64,000 bases of DNA from Variovorax ginsengisoli. GTDB taxonomy: Bacteria > Pseudomonadota > Gammaproteobacteria > Burkholderiales > Burkholderiaceae_C. The translations under genes were made by a program, and so were the position numbers. Shown here piece after piece: positions 1 through 8,463 of this stretch (its first letter is position 1; each line of letters opens with the position of its first letter). The stretch spans positions 1 through 64,000 of the forward strand of contig NZ_RCZJ01000010.1 of the NCBI RefSeq assembly GCF_006438845.1. Direction: 5' to 3'. Below the pieces are notes generated by a model. The model saw nothing but the letters and a program-made list of their open reading frames with translations. It was not told the origin of the DNA and did no database searches.

Positions 1-1118
1 TGGCGTTCTGCACCGCGCACATCGTGCCGGGCCTGGACTTCACCAACGACCCGCTGCTCGCCGGGCGCATCCACTCGTACGTCGACACGCAGATCAGCCG
101 CCTCGGTGGGCCGAACTTCCACGAGCTGCCGATCAATGCGCCGATCGCGCAGGTCCACAACAACCAGCGCGACGGCATGCACCGCCAGGCGATTCACCGC
201 GGTCGCGTGTCGTACGAGCCGAACTCGCTCGCCGGCGGCGCGCCGTTCCAGGCCGGTGCCGACCAGGGCTTCGCCAGCATCGCCAAGCGCATCGACGCCA
301 AGGAGAGCGCCGACAAGGTCCGCATCAAGCCGGAGAAATTCGCCGACCACTACACGCAAGCGCGTCTGTTCTTCGAGAGCCAGACCGAGGTCGAGAAGGC
401 GCACATCGGCAACGCGTTCCGCTTCGAGCTGTCGAAGGTCACCGTGCCGGCCATTCGTGAACGCGTGGTGGCGAGCCTGCTGAACGCATCGCCCGAGCTG
501 GCCGCCCGCCTGGCGCAGGACCTGGGCATGGAGTTGCCGGCCGCGCTGCCGAAAGCGCTGGAGAACCCGGCGGCGCCGGAGATCGAAAGCTCGCCGGCGC
601 TGTCGCTGCTGGCACGCCCTGGCGATGGCGGCATCCGCACCCGCAAGATCGCCATCCTGGTGGCGAACGGCGTGGAAGGCGCGTCGCTCGGCAAGCTGGT
701 GTCGGCGCTGGTCGCTGCCGGTGCGGTGCCGAGGCTGGTCGGGGCGCGGCTGGGCACGTACGTAGGCGCGGGCGGCGAGAAGTTCGCCGCCGATGCGACG
801 ATGGAGAACTCGCCAGGTTTCCTCTTCGATGCGCTGGTGCTGCCCGATGGGGCGGCGGCCGTCGAGTCCTTGAGCAAGGACGCGCACACGCTGGAATTCC
901 TGCGGGCGCAGTATTGGCACTGCAAGGCGATCCTCGCCTTCGGCGCTTCGGAGGCCTTGTTGGCCGACGCACAGGTTCCTCTGGTGTTGCCGGACGGCTC
1001 CACGGACGCTGGCCTGATCCTCGCCGACGCAGCGAACGCGGAAGACGCGATTGCCAGCTTCATCGCGGCGATCCCCGTGCGTCAGTTCGATCGCGAGAAC
1101 GATCCGCCAAAGGGTTGA
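1..1118 (+). CDS. katE: Large-subunit catalase (HPII type), 3' part
   Basis: The gene is cut by the left edge; frame 3 is open from the first bases and about 371 residues remain. The start of the visible part (AFCTAHIVPGLDFTNDPLLA, then SYVDTQISRLGGPNFHELP and HNNQRDGMHRQ) is the end of the heme catalase barrel and wrapping region; the Tyr in SYVDTQ matches the proximal heme ligand of catalases. From about residue 215 of the visible part (RKIAILVANGVEG onward) comes the flavodoxin/GATase1-like C-terminal domain that marks large-subunit catalases and is absent from small ones. It decomposes hydrogen peroxide in the cytoplasm. The N-terminal half, heme pocket His and promoter lie outside the window. 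Family assignment is firm. Confidence 0.93.
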   Translation, partial: AFCTAHIVPGLDFTNDPLLAGRIHSYVDTQISRLGGPNFHELPINAPIAQVHNNQRDGMHRQAIHRGRVSYEPNSLAGGAPFQAGADQGFASIAKRIDAKESADKVRIKPEKFADHYTQARLFFESQTEVEKAHIGNAFRFELSKVTVPAIRERVVASLLNASPELAARLAQDLGMELPAALPKALENPAAPEIESSPALSLLARPGDGGIRTRKIAILVANGVEGASLGKLVSALVAAGAVPRLVGARLGTYVGAGGEKFAADATMENSPGFLFDALVLPDGAAAVESLSKDAHTLEFLRAQYWHCKAILAFGASEALLADAQVPLVLPDGSTDAGLILADAANAEDAIASFIAAIPVRQFDRENDPPKG

Positions 1119-1163
1119 GCGCGCTGGCTGCCGCGAATTGCGTCGTGGCTTTTCCTCAGCCCT

Positions 1164-1184
1164 CGGCGCATCGGCGGTGCGCCG
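1164..1184. other. Hairpin after the catalase gene
   Basis: A perfect 7-bp stem (CGGCGCA / TGCGCCG) with a 7-nt loop lies 45 bp after the catalase stop. No T run follows, so it is not a classical intrinsic terminator; it may slow or end transcription or be chance in GC-rich DNA. Confidence 0.3.
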
Positions 1185-1211
1185 GGGATGGCGAACTATC
1201 GAGAGGCGATC

Positions 1212-1979
1212 ATGATTGGAATAGTCATTCCAGCGCACAACGAGGCGGCGCTGATTGGCGCGTGCCTCGTGCATGCGCGAGCATGTGCCCACGATCCCCA
1301 GCTGCGAGGGGAAAGCGTTGAAATCGTCGTGGTGGCGGATGACTGCAACGACGCCACCGTGACGACCGCTCTGAATGTCGGCGTCATCGTTCTTCACATC
1401 CAGGCTCGGAACGTCGGCCTTGCGCGAGCCGCTGGCGCCGAGTTGATGCTCTCTCGAGGCGCGCGGTGGCTGGCCTTCACAGACGCCGACACGCTCGTCT
1501 CCAGCGACTGGCTCTCGCAGCAGCTCAGCCTCGACTCCGATGCTGTGTGTGGCACGGTGGAAGTGACGGATTGGACCCCGCATGGCAACGATGCACCGTT
1601 TCTCGCCCGGCATTTCGCCATCAGCTACCAGGATGCCGATGATCACCGCCATGTGCATGGCGCCAACATGGGTGTCTCGGCCGATGCCTACCGGCGCGCT
1701 GGCGGGTTTCAAGCGTTGGCGTCCAGCGAAGACGTGGCCCTTGTCGCCGCGCTCGAGCGCTCCGGTGCATCGATCAGCTGGAGCGCTCGTCCCCGCGTCT
1801 GCACCAGTGCACGAAAGATCGCGCGTGCACCCGCAGGCTTTGCGGAGGCGCTGCGGCACGCCGTGGCATGCCGGTCGTCGCCTGTGGTGATCGATGCCTC
1901 TGCCGAGGTCGAAGTCCCGTCGGCTGCGCGCAACCCGCTCTTGATGCGTTCTGCGAAATTCGTTCCTGTCGCTTCATAA
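1212..1979 (+). CDS. Family 2-like glycosyltransferase
   Basis: A 255-residue cytosolic protein. The N-terminus MIGIVIPAHNEAALIG is the classic GT-A nucleotide-sugar binding start, and FTDADTLV near residue 90 supplies the DxD-type metal motif. The middle (HGANMGVSADAYRRAGGF, SSEDVAL) matches the acceptor-side region of GT2 enzymes. The start at 1212 is preferred over an in-frame ATG at 1188 because GAGAGG precedes it and the domain begins at once. It probably transfers a sugar to a lipid or glycan; the substrate cannot be read. There are no obvious pathway neighbours, so it may be a stand-alone gene behind catalase. Confidence 0.82.
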   Translation: MIGIVIPAHNEAALIGACLVHARACAHDPQLRGESVEIVVVADDCNDATVTTALNVGVIVLHIQARNVGLARAAGAELMLSRGARWLAFTDADTLVSSDWLSQQLSLDSDAVCGTVEVTDWTPHGNDAPFLARHFAISYQDADDHRHVHGANMGVSADAYRRAGGFQALASSEDVALVAALERSGASISWSARPRVCTSARKIARAPAGFAEALRHAVACRSSPVVIDASAEVEVPSAARNPLLMRSAKFVPVAS

Positions 1980-2077
1980 GCTTGGAAACAAGCCACAACA
2001 ACGCTGTACGCGCAACGGCGCTCGCTCCTCCAGCTTGTCCTCTGCGCTAGACCCTGCGCGAAACGCCGCCGCCGCAT

Positions 2078-2107
2078 CTGGCACTGGCACTGGCACTGGC
2101 ACTGGCA
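2078..2107. repeat. Five tandem copies of CTGGCA
   Basis: Five exact head-to-tail copies of the hexamer CTGGCA lie between the glycosyltransferase stop and the DUF421 gene start at 2170, about 60 bp upstream of it. Exact short tandem arrays are candidates for slipped-strand length variation; here a length change would alter promoter or leader spacing, not a reading frame. Confidence 0.9.
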
Positions 2108-2169
2108 GCTGACGGTGCAGGCGGAACAAGGTACAAAGCGCGTCATTGCCACCCGCTGTCCGAACGAAG

Positions 2170-2862
2170 ATGTCTCCCTTCGACCCCCAGCGCCTGTTCC
2201 TCACCGACCTTCCAGTCACCTTTCTGGCGGAGGTGGCGTTGCGCACGCTCTTCGCATACTTCGCGGTCTTCTTGTTCCTGAAGTTCAGCGGCCGACGGGG
2301 TATCAGGCAACTGTCGCTGTTCGAGCTGGTCGTGATCCTGACCTTGGGCTCGGCGGCCGGGGACGTTTCCTTCTATCACGACGTTCCGATGCTTCCCGTT
2401 GCCATGGTCTTCGTCACGCTGCTGGCGCTGTACCGCGCAACGACCTTCGTGATGGGGCGCAGCAAACGCATCGAAGGGTGGATGGAGGGCAAGCCGGTCA
2501 CGGTCATCGAGGACGGGCTGTACAGGCTCGAATCGCTCGATCGACTCAACATGTCCTCTTCGGAGTTGTTCATGGAACTGCGCCAGCAAGGCGTCGAGCA
2601 CCTGGGCCAGGTGCGACTGGGCATTCTGGAAACCGACGGTGACGTGAGCCTGTTCTTTTTCGACAAGGACGAAGTGCGTGCGGGACTGTCCGTGCTGCCT
2701 CCATCGCATCGACCCGTCTGGAAAAAGGTCCCAGCCGAGGGGCTCTACTGCTGCACGCGCTGCGGCTGGCCTGCGCGCATTGCAGCCGGCGAGGCAACGC
2801 AGTGCACGCGCTGCAAGAACGACGCGTGGGCCGAAGCGGTGTCGCATCCTCGCGTGCAGTGA
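2170..2862 (+). CDS. DUF421 (YetF-like) membrane protein with C-terminal zinc ribbon
   Basis: A 230-residue inner-membrane protein. The first 100 residues carry about three hydrophobic segments (TFLAEVALRTLFAYFAVFLF; LFELVVILTLGSAAG; VAMVFVTLLALY) with FSGRRGIRQLSLFELV, the hallmark of the DUF421/YetF family. A soluble domain follows (GKPVTVIEDG, LRQQGVEHLGQVRLGILETDG). The last 40 residues add C-x2-C ... C-x2-C (CTRCGW and CTRCKN), a probable zinc ribbon that many YetF proteins lack. The start at ATG 2170 is chosen over the upstream TTG at 2146 because it begins close to the first membrane segment. The biological role of the family is unsettled. Confidence 0.85.
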   Translation: MSPFDPQRLFLTDLPVTFLAEVALRTLFAYFAVFLFLKFSGRRGIRQLSLFELVVILTLGSAAGDVSFYHDVPMLPVAMVFVTLLALYRATTFVMGRSKRIEGWMEGKPVTVIEDGLYRLESLDRLNMSSSELFMELRQQGVEHLGQVRLGILETDGDVSLFFFDKDEVRAGLSVLPPSHRPVWKKVPAEGLYCCTRCGWPARIAAGEATQCTRCKNDAWAEAVSHPRVQ

Positions 2863-3111
2863 GAGGGCATTCCATCCGCCGCGTCCGACCTGCGGATGGC
2901 GCTTCTTCTTGGCCGTCCTGCTCCCGCGGCAGGTGGTGCGTGCTGCTACACGGCCTTGGCCCGATGCGTTTGGGTTGCGCTTGGGTCCCAACGGTGAAGC
3001 CGTGTACCGAAAAGCCGAGACGTATCATGGCGTGCATCTCAGTGCGCAAACCCTCGCCGACATGCGGTACGACCGCGTCGGCTGGTCTTTCCCTTTACAC
3101 GAGGAGCACGT

Positions 3112-3813
3112 ATGACGGATCCGAAGACGTTGAAGTCGGCGGCCGAAATGGTCGCCCGGAACGCCGCCCATGTCGTGGGCGAGAGCGCCGCCTACCGGAA
3201 GGCCCGCAACGCGCTCGCAGCCGAAGAGATTGAACTCCGCCGCCATATAGAGCGCGTCGCAGAGCAGCGGCGTGCTCTGCCGCCGGGCGCTCCGATCGCG
3301 AAGGACTACCGCTTCCAAGGGCGTGAAGGTGAAGTTGGCTTGGCGGAGCTCTTCGGCGGAAAAGACACGTTGATCGTCTACAGCTTCATGTACGGTCCTC
3401 AGCGCAAGCAGGGCTGCCCCATGTGCACATCACAGATGAGCGCCTGGAACGGCATTGCGCGTCATGTCAGCCAGCGCGCGGGCTTCGTGATGACGGCCCG
3501 CTCGCCGATTGCGCGCATTCTCGCGTGGGGCGAAGAGCAGAACTGGAAGCATCTTCGGCTCTACGCCGACTCGAGCGGCGATTACACACGCGAATTCGTG
3601 AGCGCCGAGGATGCCGACATGCCAGGCTACAACGTCTTCAGGCGCCAGAACGGCACCGTGCATCACTTCTGGCGCGGCGAGGGCGGCAGGGAAACGGCCG
3701 ACCCGGGACAGGACCCGCACGATGCGCCCGACATGTCGGCGCTCTGGACGCTCCTGGACACAACGCCAGAGGGACGCGGCGAGGACTGGTATCCAAAGCT
3801 CAGCGATCGGTAG
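3112..3813 (+). CDS. DUF899 thioredoxin-like-fold protein
   Basis: A 233-residue cytosolic protein of the DUF899 family. It begins with a helical region (KARNALAAEEIELRRHIERV) and then RALPPGAPIAKDYRF, followed by a thioredoxin-like domain (TLIVYSFMYGPQRKQGCPMC) with CPMC as candidate redox or structural cysteines. The downstream blocks GFVMTARSP, YNVFRRQNGTVHHFWRG and the C-terminal WTLLDTTPEGRG..WYP are typical. A GAGGAG ribosome site sits 6 nt before the ATG. The function of the family is unknown; a redox or peroxidase-like role is only suggested by the fold. The gene is monocistronic. Confidence 0.85.
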   Translation: MTDPKTLKSAAEMVARNAAHVVGESAAYRKARNALAAEEIELRRHIERVAEQRRALPPGAPIAKDYRFQGREGEVGLAELFGGKDTLIVYSFMYGPQRKQGCPMCTSQMSAWNGIARHVSQRAGFVMTARSPIARILAWGEEQNWKHLRLYADSSGDYTREFVSAEDADMPGYNVFRRQNGTVHHFWRGEGGRETADPGQDPHDAPDMSALWTLLDTTPEGRGEDWYPKLSDR

Positions 3814-3994
3814 GATTGCGCCCGCTCAGCGGCGCACGGACATCGATTCGACCGACTCGCTATTACAAAGTAGCGTCCTGACTTTTCGACTCAGTCGCTG
3901 CCGATCTCGATGACGGCAATTCGGAGCTCACGGGAAAGCGGTGCACTACGCTGTTTAAATGGCAGCAGTGGCGATTTAGACATAGGGCGCATGT

Positions 3995-4013
3995 CCGCTC
4001 CTGGCCCGAGCGG
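3995..4013. other. Hairpin at the end of the 4017-4484 gene
   Basis: CCGCTC / GAGCGG pair over a 7-nt loop, 3 bp beyond the stop of the minus-strand gene. No T run follows on either strand, so terminator activity is uncertain. Confidence 0.3.
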
Positions 4014-4016
4014 TAG

Positions 4017-4484
4017 TCACTCAGGCGAATGCTGCTTCAGCACGGTGGGTTCAACGGGAGAATCCAACCAGAGCTGGACGAGGTAATGATCATTGCCTTC
4101 CAGCCCGTCGGCCGACAGCGTATCCAGACCCGACGATGACAGCCTGACCCGGTATGTGCCCGGAACCACTGAAAAGCGTCTGGCATCGGGAAAATAGTCG
4201 GTGCAGCCTGCGACGACGAGCGTCCCCGTCGAAATGAGCAACGAGCCTTCAACAACATGATCGAACGTCGTGAAGTCTCGCGACGGCGCTCGATCAAGAA
4301 GTTGAAGCGTGACAGGCACGTCCATGTTGCGCGCGGTCCCAATGCCGACGGCCCCATGGGTCACCGCGAACATGCGCTCCGTTGCATTCTTGTCCCATGC
4401 ATCCTGCAGGTTGCCGTCCGCAGCCTCGTCCTGAAGATAGAACTGGAAATAGTCTGCGAAGATTTCGAAGTTGCCGGCTTTCAT
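4017..4484 (-). CDS. Small protein of unknown function (immunity-/ComJ-like layout)
   Basis: A 155-residue soluble protein if it starts at MKAGNFEIFADYFQFYLQDE; an in-frame ATG at 4550 would add 22 basic residues (MTDAAPSQRKRN...) that look less conserved in character. Neither start has a good ribosome site. Notable blocks are FADYFQFYLQDE, GAVGIGTARNMDVPV, FDHVVEGSL and CTDYFPDARRFSVVPGTYRVR. The beta-rich pattern of YFQFYLQD, HVVEGSL and PGTYRVR recalls small nuclease-inhibitor/ComJ-type and orphan immunity proteins, but this is a resemblance in layout only. There is no toxin gene beside it. The DNA from 3.8 to 5.0 kb is visibly less GC-rich than its surroundings. Confidence 0.65.
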   Translation of the reverse strand: MKAGNFEIFADYFQFYLQDEAADGNLQDAWDKNATERMFAVTHGAVGIGTARNMDVPVTLQLLDRAPSRDFTTFDHVVEGSLLISTGTLVVAGCTDYFPDARRFSVVPGTYRVRLSSSGLDTLSADGLEGNDHYLVQLWLDSPVEPTVLKQHSPE

Positions 4485-4640
4485 TGGATGTCTAGTTTTG
4501 GCCCACTGTAGTGAATTGCGTTTGCGTTGCGAAGGGGCCGCGTCAGTCATCGTCGGGTGATCCGACTGGCGCAGCCAGATTTCTCACTCATCAGCCATGG
4601 CCTGTGCGAAGCTGGAAGCTTTCATCTCTTTGAACGTGTG

Positions 4641-5000
4641 ATGGTCAAGAAGACAGCTGAACAGAAACATGCAGAGGAGCGTCGCTACATTGCTGCCAGG
4701 GATGCAGTCAATGCCGTTGCGCTTGAGCCTTTTTTGACTGACTCCAATCAAGGTATACGCGCCCTGGCAGCCATGAATCCAAATGCGAACGCGGAGATCT
4801 TGGATCGCTTCGCGGACGATAAATTCTGGGGCGTGCGAATGGAAGTGGTGCGCAATGCCAACGTCAGCCAGGCCACCCTCCGCAGACTCTTGGAATCGGA
4901 CACGCGCCAACGCGGCGTCGTGCACCACGCAGCGCGCGCAAAGCTGGAAGAGCGTGGAATGATTTTCAGTGTCGATGGCATGCCGGAAGACGCAGCGTAG
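4641..5000 (+). CDS. Small HEAT/LRV-type repeat protein
   Basis: A 119-residue soluble protein of mostly helical repeats. Three consecutive units can be read: about residues 12-35 (AARDAVNAVALEPFLTDSN), 36-60 (IRALAAMNPNANAEILDRFA) and 61-85 (VRMEVVRNANVSQATLRRLL), then a fourth degenerate unit. The spacing of about 25 residues and the N-x-N/A-N-A turn resemble the variant leucine-rich repeats (LRV) found in small bacterial proteins. The start at 4641 is taken because the upstream frame is not protein-like; the ribosome site is weak. It is divergent from the 4484 gene with about 150 bp between. The role is unknown, probably protein-binding. Confidence 0.68.
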   Translation: MVKKTAEQKHAEERRYIAARDAVNAVALEPFLTDSNQGIRALAAMNPNANAEILDRFADDKFWGVRMEVVRNANVSQATLRRLLESDTRQRGVVHHAARAKLEERGMIFSVDGMPEDAA

Positions 5001-5105
5001 AAAATCACGCCGCATTCTCCGAACTCCTCTCGCTGCAGATGCGTGGCGCACCCTCGGCCTCCCCTTGAATATGGCCCACTCGGCAAGCGTCTGGCAAAGG
5101 CGACA

Positions 5106-5124
5106 GCAGCCTGTCACAGGCTGC
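5106..5124. terminator. Hairpin between convergent genes
   Basis: A perfect 8-bp stem GCAGCCTG / CAGGCTGC with a 3-nt loop lies between the convergent gene ends at 5000 and 5206. The stem is strong, but no U tract follows in either direction. Position suggests a shared transcription end; the signal itself is incomplete. Confidence 0.4.
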
Positions 5125-5205
5125 CACAGCGCGCCCGCGACGCCATGACCACGCGCTACGGGCGCGGTTGGATGCAGCGTGCCAGCGCACGCCATGGAGA
5201 GGCGG

Positions 5206-6105
5206 TCAGCGGCCTTTCGTGCCTCCTGCCGACACGGAGTCAGGCCGTGCCGCAATCCAGATCCCCGCCACCACGGCAACGATGCCGATGCTCAGGTTCC
5301 AACGAACGACTTCCCCGACGAGAAGCGCACCGACAAGGGCGGCAGCGACGGGGTTGACCGCAATCGAAATCGCAACGCGCGTGGGGGTTGTTCTTTTCAA
5401 TGCGAACGCCCAGAGAAAAAACGTCAAGGCTCCACCAAAGGCGCCGAGAAACCCAAGCGCAATCCACTGCCCTGCGCCAAAGGTTCTGACAGCTTCGAAG
5501 CTGCCGAGTGCCGTTGACGCCAGTGCCAGTGCCACCGCGCCGACACCCATCGCCAGGACGGTAAAGGTGATCGGGTCCGAGCGACGGATGAAAGGCTTTG
5601 ATGCAACGCTGTAGATCGCCATACACAGGGCGGCCAGAACCATGAGAAGGTCGCCTCGCCATGCCTTTGCCGGCGCCTCCGAAAAGCCCGCCAGAAGCGC
5701 CAGGGCCACCCCCGTCATGGCAGTGAAAACACCCAGGGCCTTTCGCTTGGTCAAGTGCTCGACCTTGAAGACGGCCGCCACCACCATCGTCAGCACTGGC
5801 AGGGTCGACAACGCCAGTGCACCGCGTGCAGCGGTCGTAAAGGCAAGCGACGCGTTGAACAGAACGGGGAACGCACCAAAGAAGAGGAGCCCCAGGGCCG
5901 CGACACGCGACCAGTCGCTTTGCTTCGGCCAACTTCGCCCACCGATCAAGGCAAAAGGAAGCAGCAGCATGAACCCGATACCGAATCGAAACGCACCTAT
6001 GGCAAGCGGATCAAGGTTCCCTGCAATGAAGCGCGTCACACCGATCGAAGCGCCTCCGATTCCGCTTGACAGCATGGCAGCCAAAACACCGGCACCCTCG
6101 CCCAT
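5206..6105 (-). CDS. EamA/DMT-superfamily membrane transporter
   Basis: A 299-residue inner-membrane protein with about ten hydrophobic segments in two EamA halves. The first half includes LDPLAIGAFRFGIGFMLLLP and ALSTLPVLTMVVAAVF; the second includes LMVLAALCMAIYSVASKPF and WAFALKRTTPTRVAISIAVN. The start at ATG 6105 has AAGGAG at ideal distance; a GTG eight codons upstream is less likely. Family members export amino acids, metabolites or nucleotide precursors; the substrate cannot be predicted. It ends convergent to the LRV-type gene and seems monocistronic. Confidence 0.85.
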   Translation of the reverse strand: MGEGAGVLAAMLSSGIGGASIGVTRFIAGNLDPLAIGAFRFGIGFMLLLPFALIGGRSWPKQSDWSRVAALGLLFFGAFPVLFNASLAFTTAARGALALSTLPVLTMVVAAVFKVEHLTKRKALGVFTAMTGVALALLAGFSEAPAKAWRGDLLMVLAALCMAIYSVASKPFIRRSDPITFTVLAMGVGAVALALASTALGSFEAVRTFGAGQWIALGFLGAFGGALTFFLWAFALKRTTPTRVAISIAVNPVAAALVGALLVGEVVRWNLSIGIVAVVAGIWIAARPDSVSAGGTKGR

Positions 6106-6544
6106 TCGCGCGTCTCCTTGTGGAAGCACAGCGTTGAGTTGCTACAAACTTCAACGCACAAGGTGACCAGTATTGATCGTGGGTTTTATTGCATCCAATC
6201 GTTTTTTCGCTATGCACTGATATGCCTGACGTATGAATCCTCACGCACGGCATGCCGCTGGACCTGAGCGGCGAGTGGATCAAAGCCGTCAGCTACGGCC
6301 TGCGCTGTGCAAATGCCATGATGGCTGTTTCTGAGCGGGGTCGTAAGGACGCAAAGGCACGACCGTCAAGGCGTCCTTCTCCAACGGAGCCGATTTCAGG
6401 TCCCTCTTTCAGAGCGACTTGCGGCCCGCTCTGGGCGCGCAACCGAAGTCAGGTTGCGACACCTCTTACCGCGCCAGCGATTTCATCGGGTCCGCGTCGA
6501 AAGCAACCCGCATTGCGCCATCCGCTCGGTGGCGCGGCTTCAGC
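6106..6544. other. Gene-free stretch
   Basis: About 440 bp without a convincing gene between the EamA start and the end of the CBS protein gene. The part next to the EamA gene (6160-6240) is AT-rich, with T runs around 6183-6213, and is the likely EamA promoter region; no clear -35/-10 pair stands out. The rest (6250-6540) has short open frames on the plus strand without protein-like composition. It could hold a decayed gene end, but nothing is recognisable. Confidence 0.5.
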
Positions 6545-7000
6545 TCAGCTGGCGCCGCCCTCGTCACCGGCCGGCCAATCGCGGATGTAGGCCTTGAGCA
6601 TCTTGTTCTCGAAGTTCTGACTGTCGACCACCGCCTTGGCGACGTCGTAGAAGCTGATCACGCCCATCAGCATGCGCTTGTCCATGACGGGCATGTAGCG
6701 GGCGTGGCGCTCGAGCATGATGCGGCGGATTTCGTCGAGGTCGGTCTCGGCGGTGCAGGTGACCGGTGCATCGTCCATCGCCCTGCGCACCAGCGAGCCG
6801 CCGACCTGGCCGCCGTTCTTGACGATGGCGACGATCACCTCGCGGAAGGTGAGCATGCCGACCAGATCGCCGTGTTCCATGACCACCAGCGAACCGATGT
6901 CCTTCTCGGCCATGGTCGTCACGGCATCGGCCAGGGCGTCGTCCGGGGTGATGGTGTAGAGGGTGTTGCCCTTGACGCGCAGGATGTCGCTGACCTTCAT
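6545..7000 (-). CDS. CBS-domain pair protein
   Basis: A 151-residue soluble protein made of two CBS domains: about residues 1-60 (MKVSDILRVKG, ITPDDALADAVTTMAEKDIG, GDLVGMLTFREVI) and 75-135 (VTCTAETDLDEIRRIMLERH, YMPVMDKRMLMGVISFYDVA). CBS pairs bind adenosine nucleotides and act as energy sensors; stand-alone pairs often regulate unrelated partners. ATG 7000 has GAGGAG at good spacing; the longer frame up to 7129 overlaps the neighbouring promoter. It is divergent from metY with 127 bp between the starts. Confidence 0.87.
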   Translation of the reverse strand: MKVSDILRVKGNTLYTITPDDALADAVTTMAEKDIGSLVVMEHGDLVGMLTFREVIVAIVKNGGQVGGSLVRRAMDDAPVTCTAETDLDEIRRIMLERHARYMPVMDKRMLMGVISFYDVAKAVVDSQNFENKMLKAYIRDWPAGDEGGAS

Positions 7001-7127
7001 CGTGGTGCTCCTCTTATGACTCGGCCGATCCGATCGAATATAGCCCAACTCGCTCACAATAGCCGGCCACCGCCGCCCCTGCCGAGCGCAGCAGCGAGCG
7101 GTTGTCACCAGCCCTTCGAGGAGACAC

Positions 7128-8438
7128 ATGCCAGGCTATTCCGACCCCGGGTTCGACACCCTCGCGCTGCACGCCGGCGCCTCGCCCGACCCGACGACCG
7201 GCGCGCGCGCCGTGCCGATCCACCTCACCACGTCCTTCGTCTTCGAATCGAGCGACCACGCCGCCGCGCTGTTCAACCTGGAGCGCGCCGGCCACGTCTA
7301 CAGCCGCATCAGCAATCCGACCAACGCGGTGCTTGAGCAGCGGGTGGCCGCGCTCGAAGGCGGCATCGGCGCCATCGCCACCGCCAGCGGCCAGGCCGCG
7401 CTGCACCTGAGCGTCGCGACGCTGATGGGCGCCGGTTCGCACATCGTCGCCAGCACCGCGCTGTACGGCGGCTCGCAGAACCTGCTGCACTACACGATGC
7501 GGCGCTTCGGCATCGAGACCACCTTCGTCAAGCCGAACGACCTCGACGGCTGGAAGGCCGCGATCCGGCCCAACACCAAGCTGCTGTTCGGCGAGACCGT
7601 GGGCAACCCCGGCCTCGACGTGCTCGACATCCCGTCGGTGAGCGACATCGCGCATGCGGCCGGCGTGCCGCTCCTGGTCGATTCGACGCTGACATCGCCC
7701 TACCTCATCAAGCCCTTCGACCACGGCGCCGACCTCGTCTACCACTCGGCGACCAAATTCCTCTCGGGCCACGGCACGGTGATCGGCGGCGTGGTGGTCG
7801 ACGGCGGCAGTTTCGACTGGGAGAAGTCCGGCAAGTTCGCCGAGCTGAGCCAGGCCTACGACGGCTTCCACAACATGGTGTTCAGCGAAGAAAGTACCGT
7901 CGGCGCCTTCCTGCTGCGCGCGCGCCGCGAAGGCCTGCGCGACTTCGGTGCGTCGATGAGTCCGCACACGGCCTGGCTGATCCTGCAAGGCATCGAGACG
8001 CTGCCGCTGCGCATGGAGCGGCACATCGACAACACGCAAAAGGTCGTCGAATTTTTGGCGGCGCACCCCTTCGTGTCGCGCGTGGGCCATCCGCTGATCG
8101 AATCGCACCCGAGCCACGCGCTGGCGCAGAAGCTGCTCAAGCACGGCGCGCGCGGTGCCGGCGCGGTGTTCAGCTTCGACATCAAGGGCAGCCGCGAGCA
8201 GGGCAAGAAGTTCATCGAGACGCTCAAGCTCTTCAGCCATCTGGCCAACGTCGGCGATTGCCGCAGCTTGGTGATCCACCCGGCCAGCACCACGCACTTC
8301 CGCATGACGGATGAGGCACTGGCGGGCGCGGGGATCTCGCAGGGGACGATTCGGCTGTCGATCGGGTTAGAGGATCCGGCGGACCTGATCGATGACTTGA
8401 AGCGGGCGTTGAAGGCGGCTGAGAAGGCGGGGGCTTGA
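7128..8438 (+). CDS. metY: O-acetylhomoserine sulfhydrylase (Cys/Met PLP enzyme)
   Basis: A 436-residue PLP enzyme of the cystathionine-gamma-synthase superfamily. The PLP lysine is Lys210 in YHSATKFLSGHG, the cofactor phosphate is held by SGQAAL (about 87), and YSRISNPT (58-65) is the family block from the neighbouring subunit. The sequence FDTLALHAG...TGARAVPIHLTTSF and the length favour O-acetylhomoserine aminocarboxypropyltransferase (MetY) over MetB or MetC. It makes homocysteine from O-acetylhomoserine and sulfide in the cytoplasm. GAGGAG precedes the ATG. O-succinylhomoserine specificity (MetZ) cannot be excluded. Confidence 0.9.
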   Translation: MPGYSDPGFDTLALHAGASPDPTTGARAVPIHLTTSFVFESSDHAAALFNLERAGHVYSRISNPTNAVLEQRVAALEGGIGAIATASGQAALHLSVATLMGAGSHIVASTALYGGSQNLLHYTMRRFGIETTFVKPNDLDGWKAAIRPNTKLLFGETVGNPGLDVLDIPSVSDIAHAAGVPLLVDSTLTSPYLIKPFDHGADLVYHSATKFLSGHGTVIGGVVVDGGSFDWEKSGKFAELSQAYDGFHNMVFSEESTVGAFLLRARREGLRDFGASMSPHTAWLILQGIETLPLRMERHIDNTQKVVEFLAAHPFVSRVGHPLIESHPSHALAQKLLKHGARGAGAVFSFDIKGSREQGKKFIETLKLFSHLANVGDCRSLVIHPASTTHFRMTDEALAGAGISQGTIRLSIGLEDPADLIDDLKRALKAAEKAGA

Positions 8439-8463
8439 GATGGCTTACTTCTTTGTATTTGGA

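Noticed and set aside
2678..3115. Frame ending in TGA overlapping the DUF899 ATG, with a protein-like tail from about 2960
   Set aside because: The overlap looked like translational coupling, but the first half is a shadow of the DUF421 gene and the tail has no recognisable family or ribosome site.
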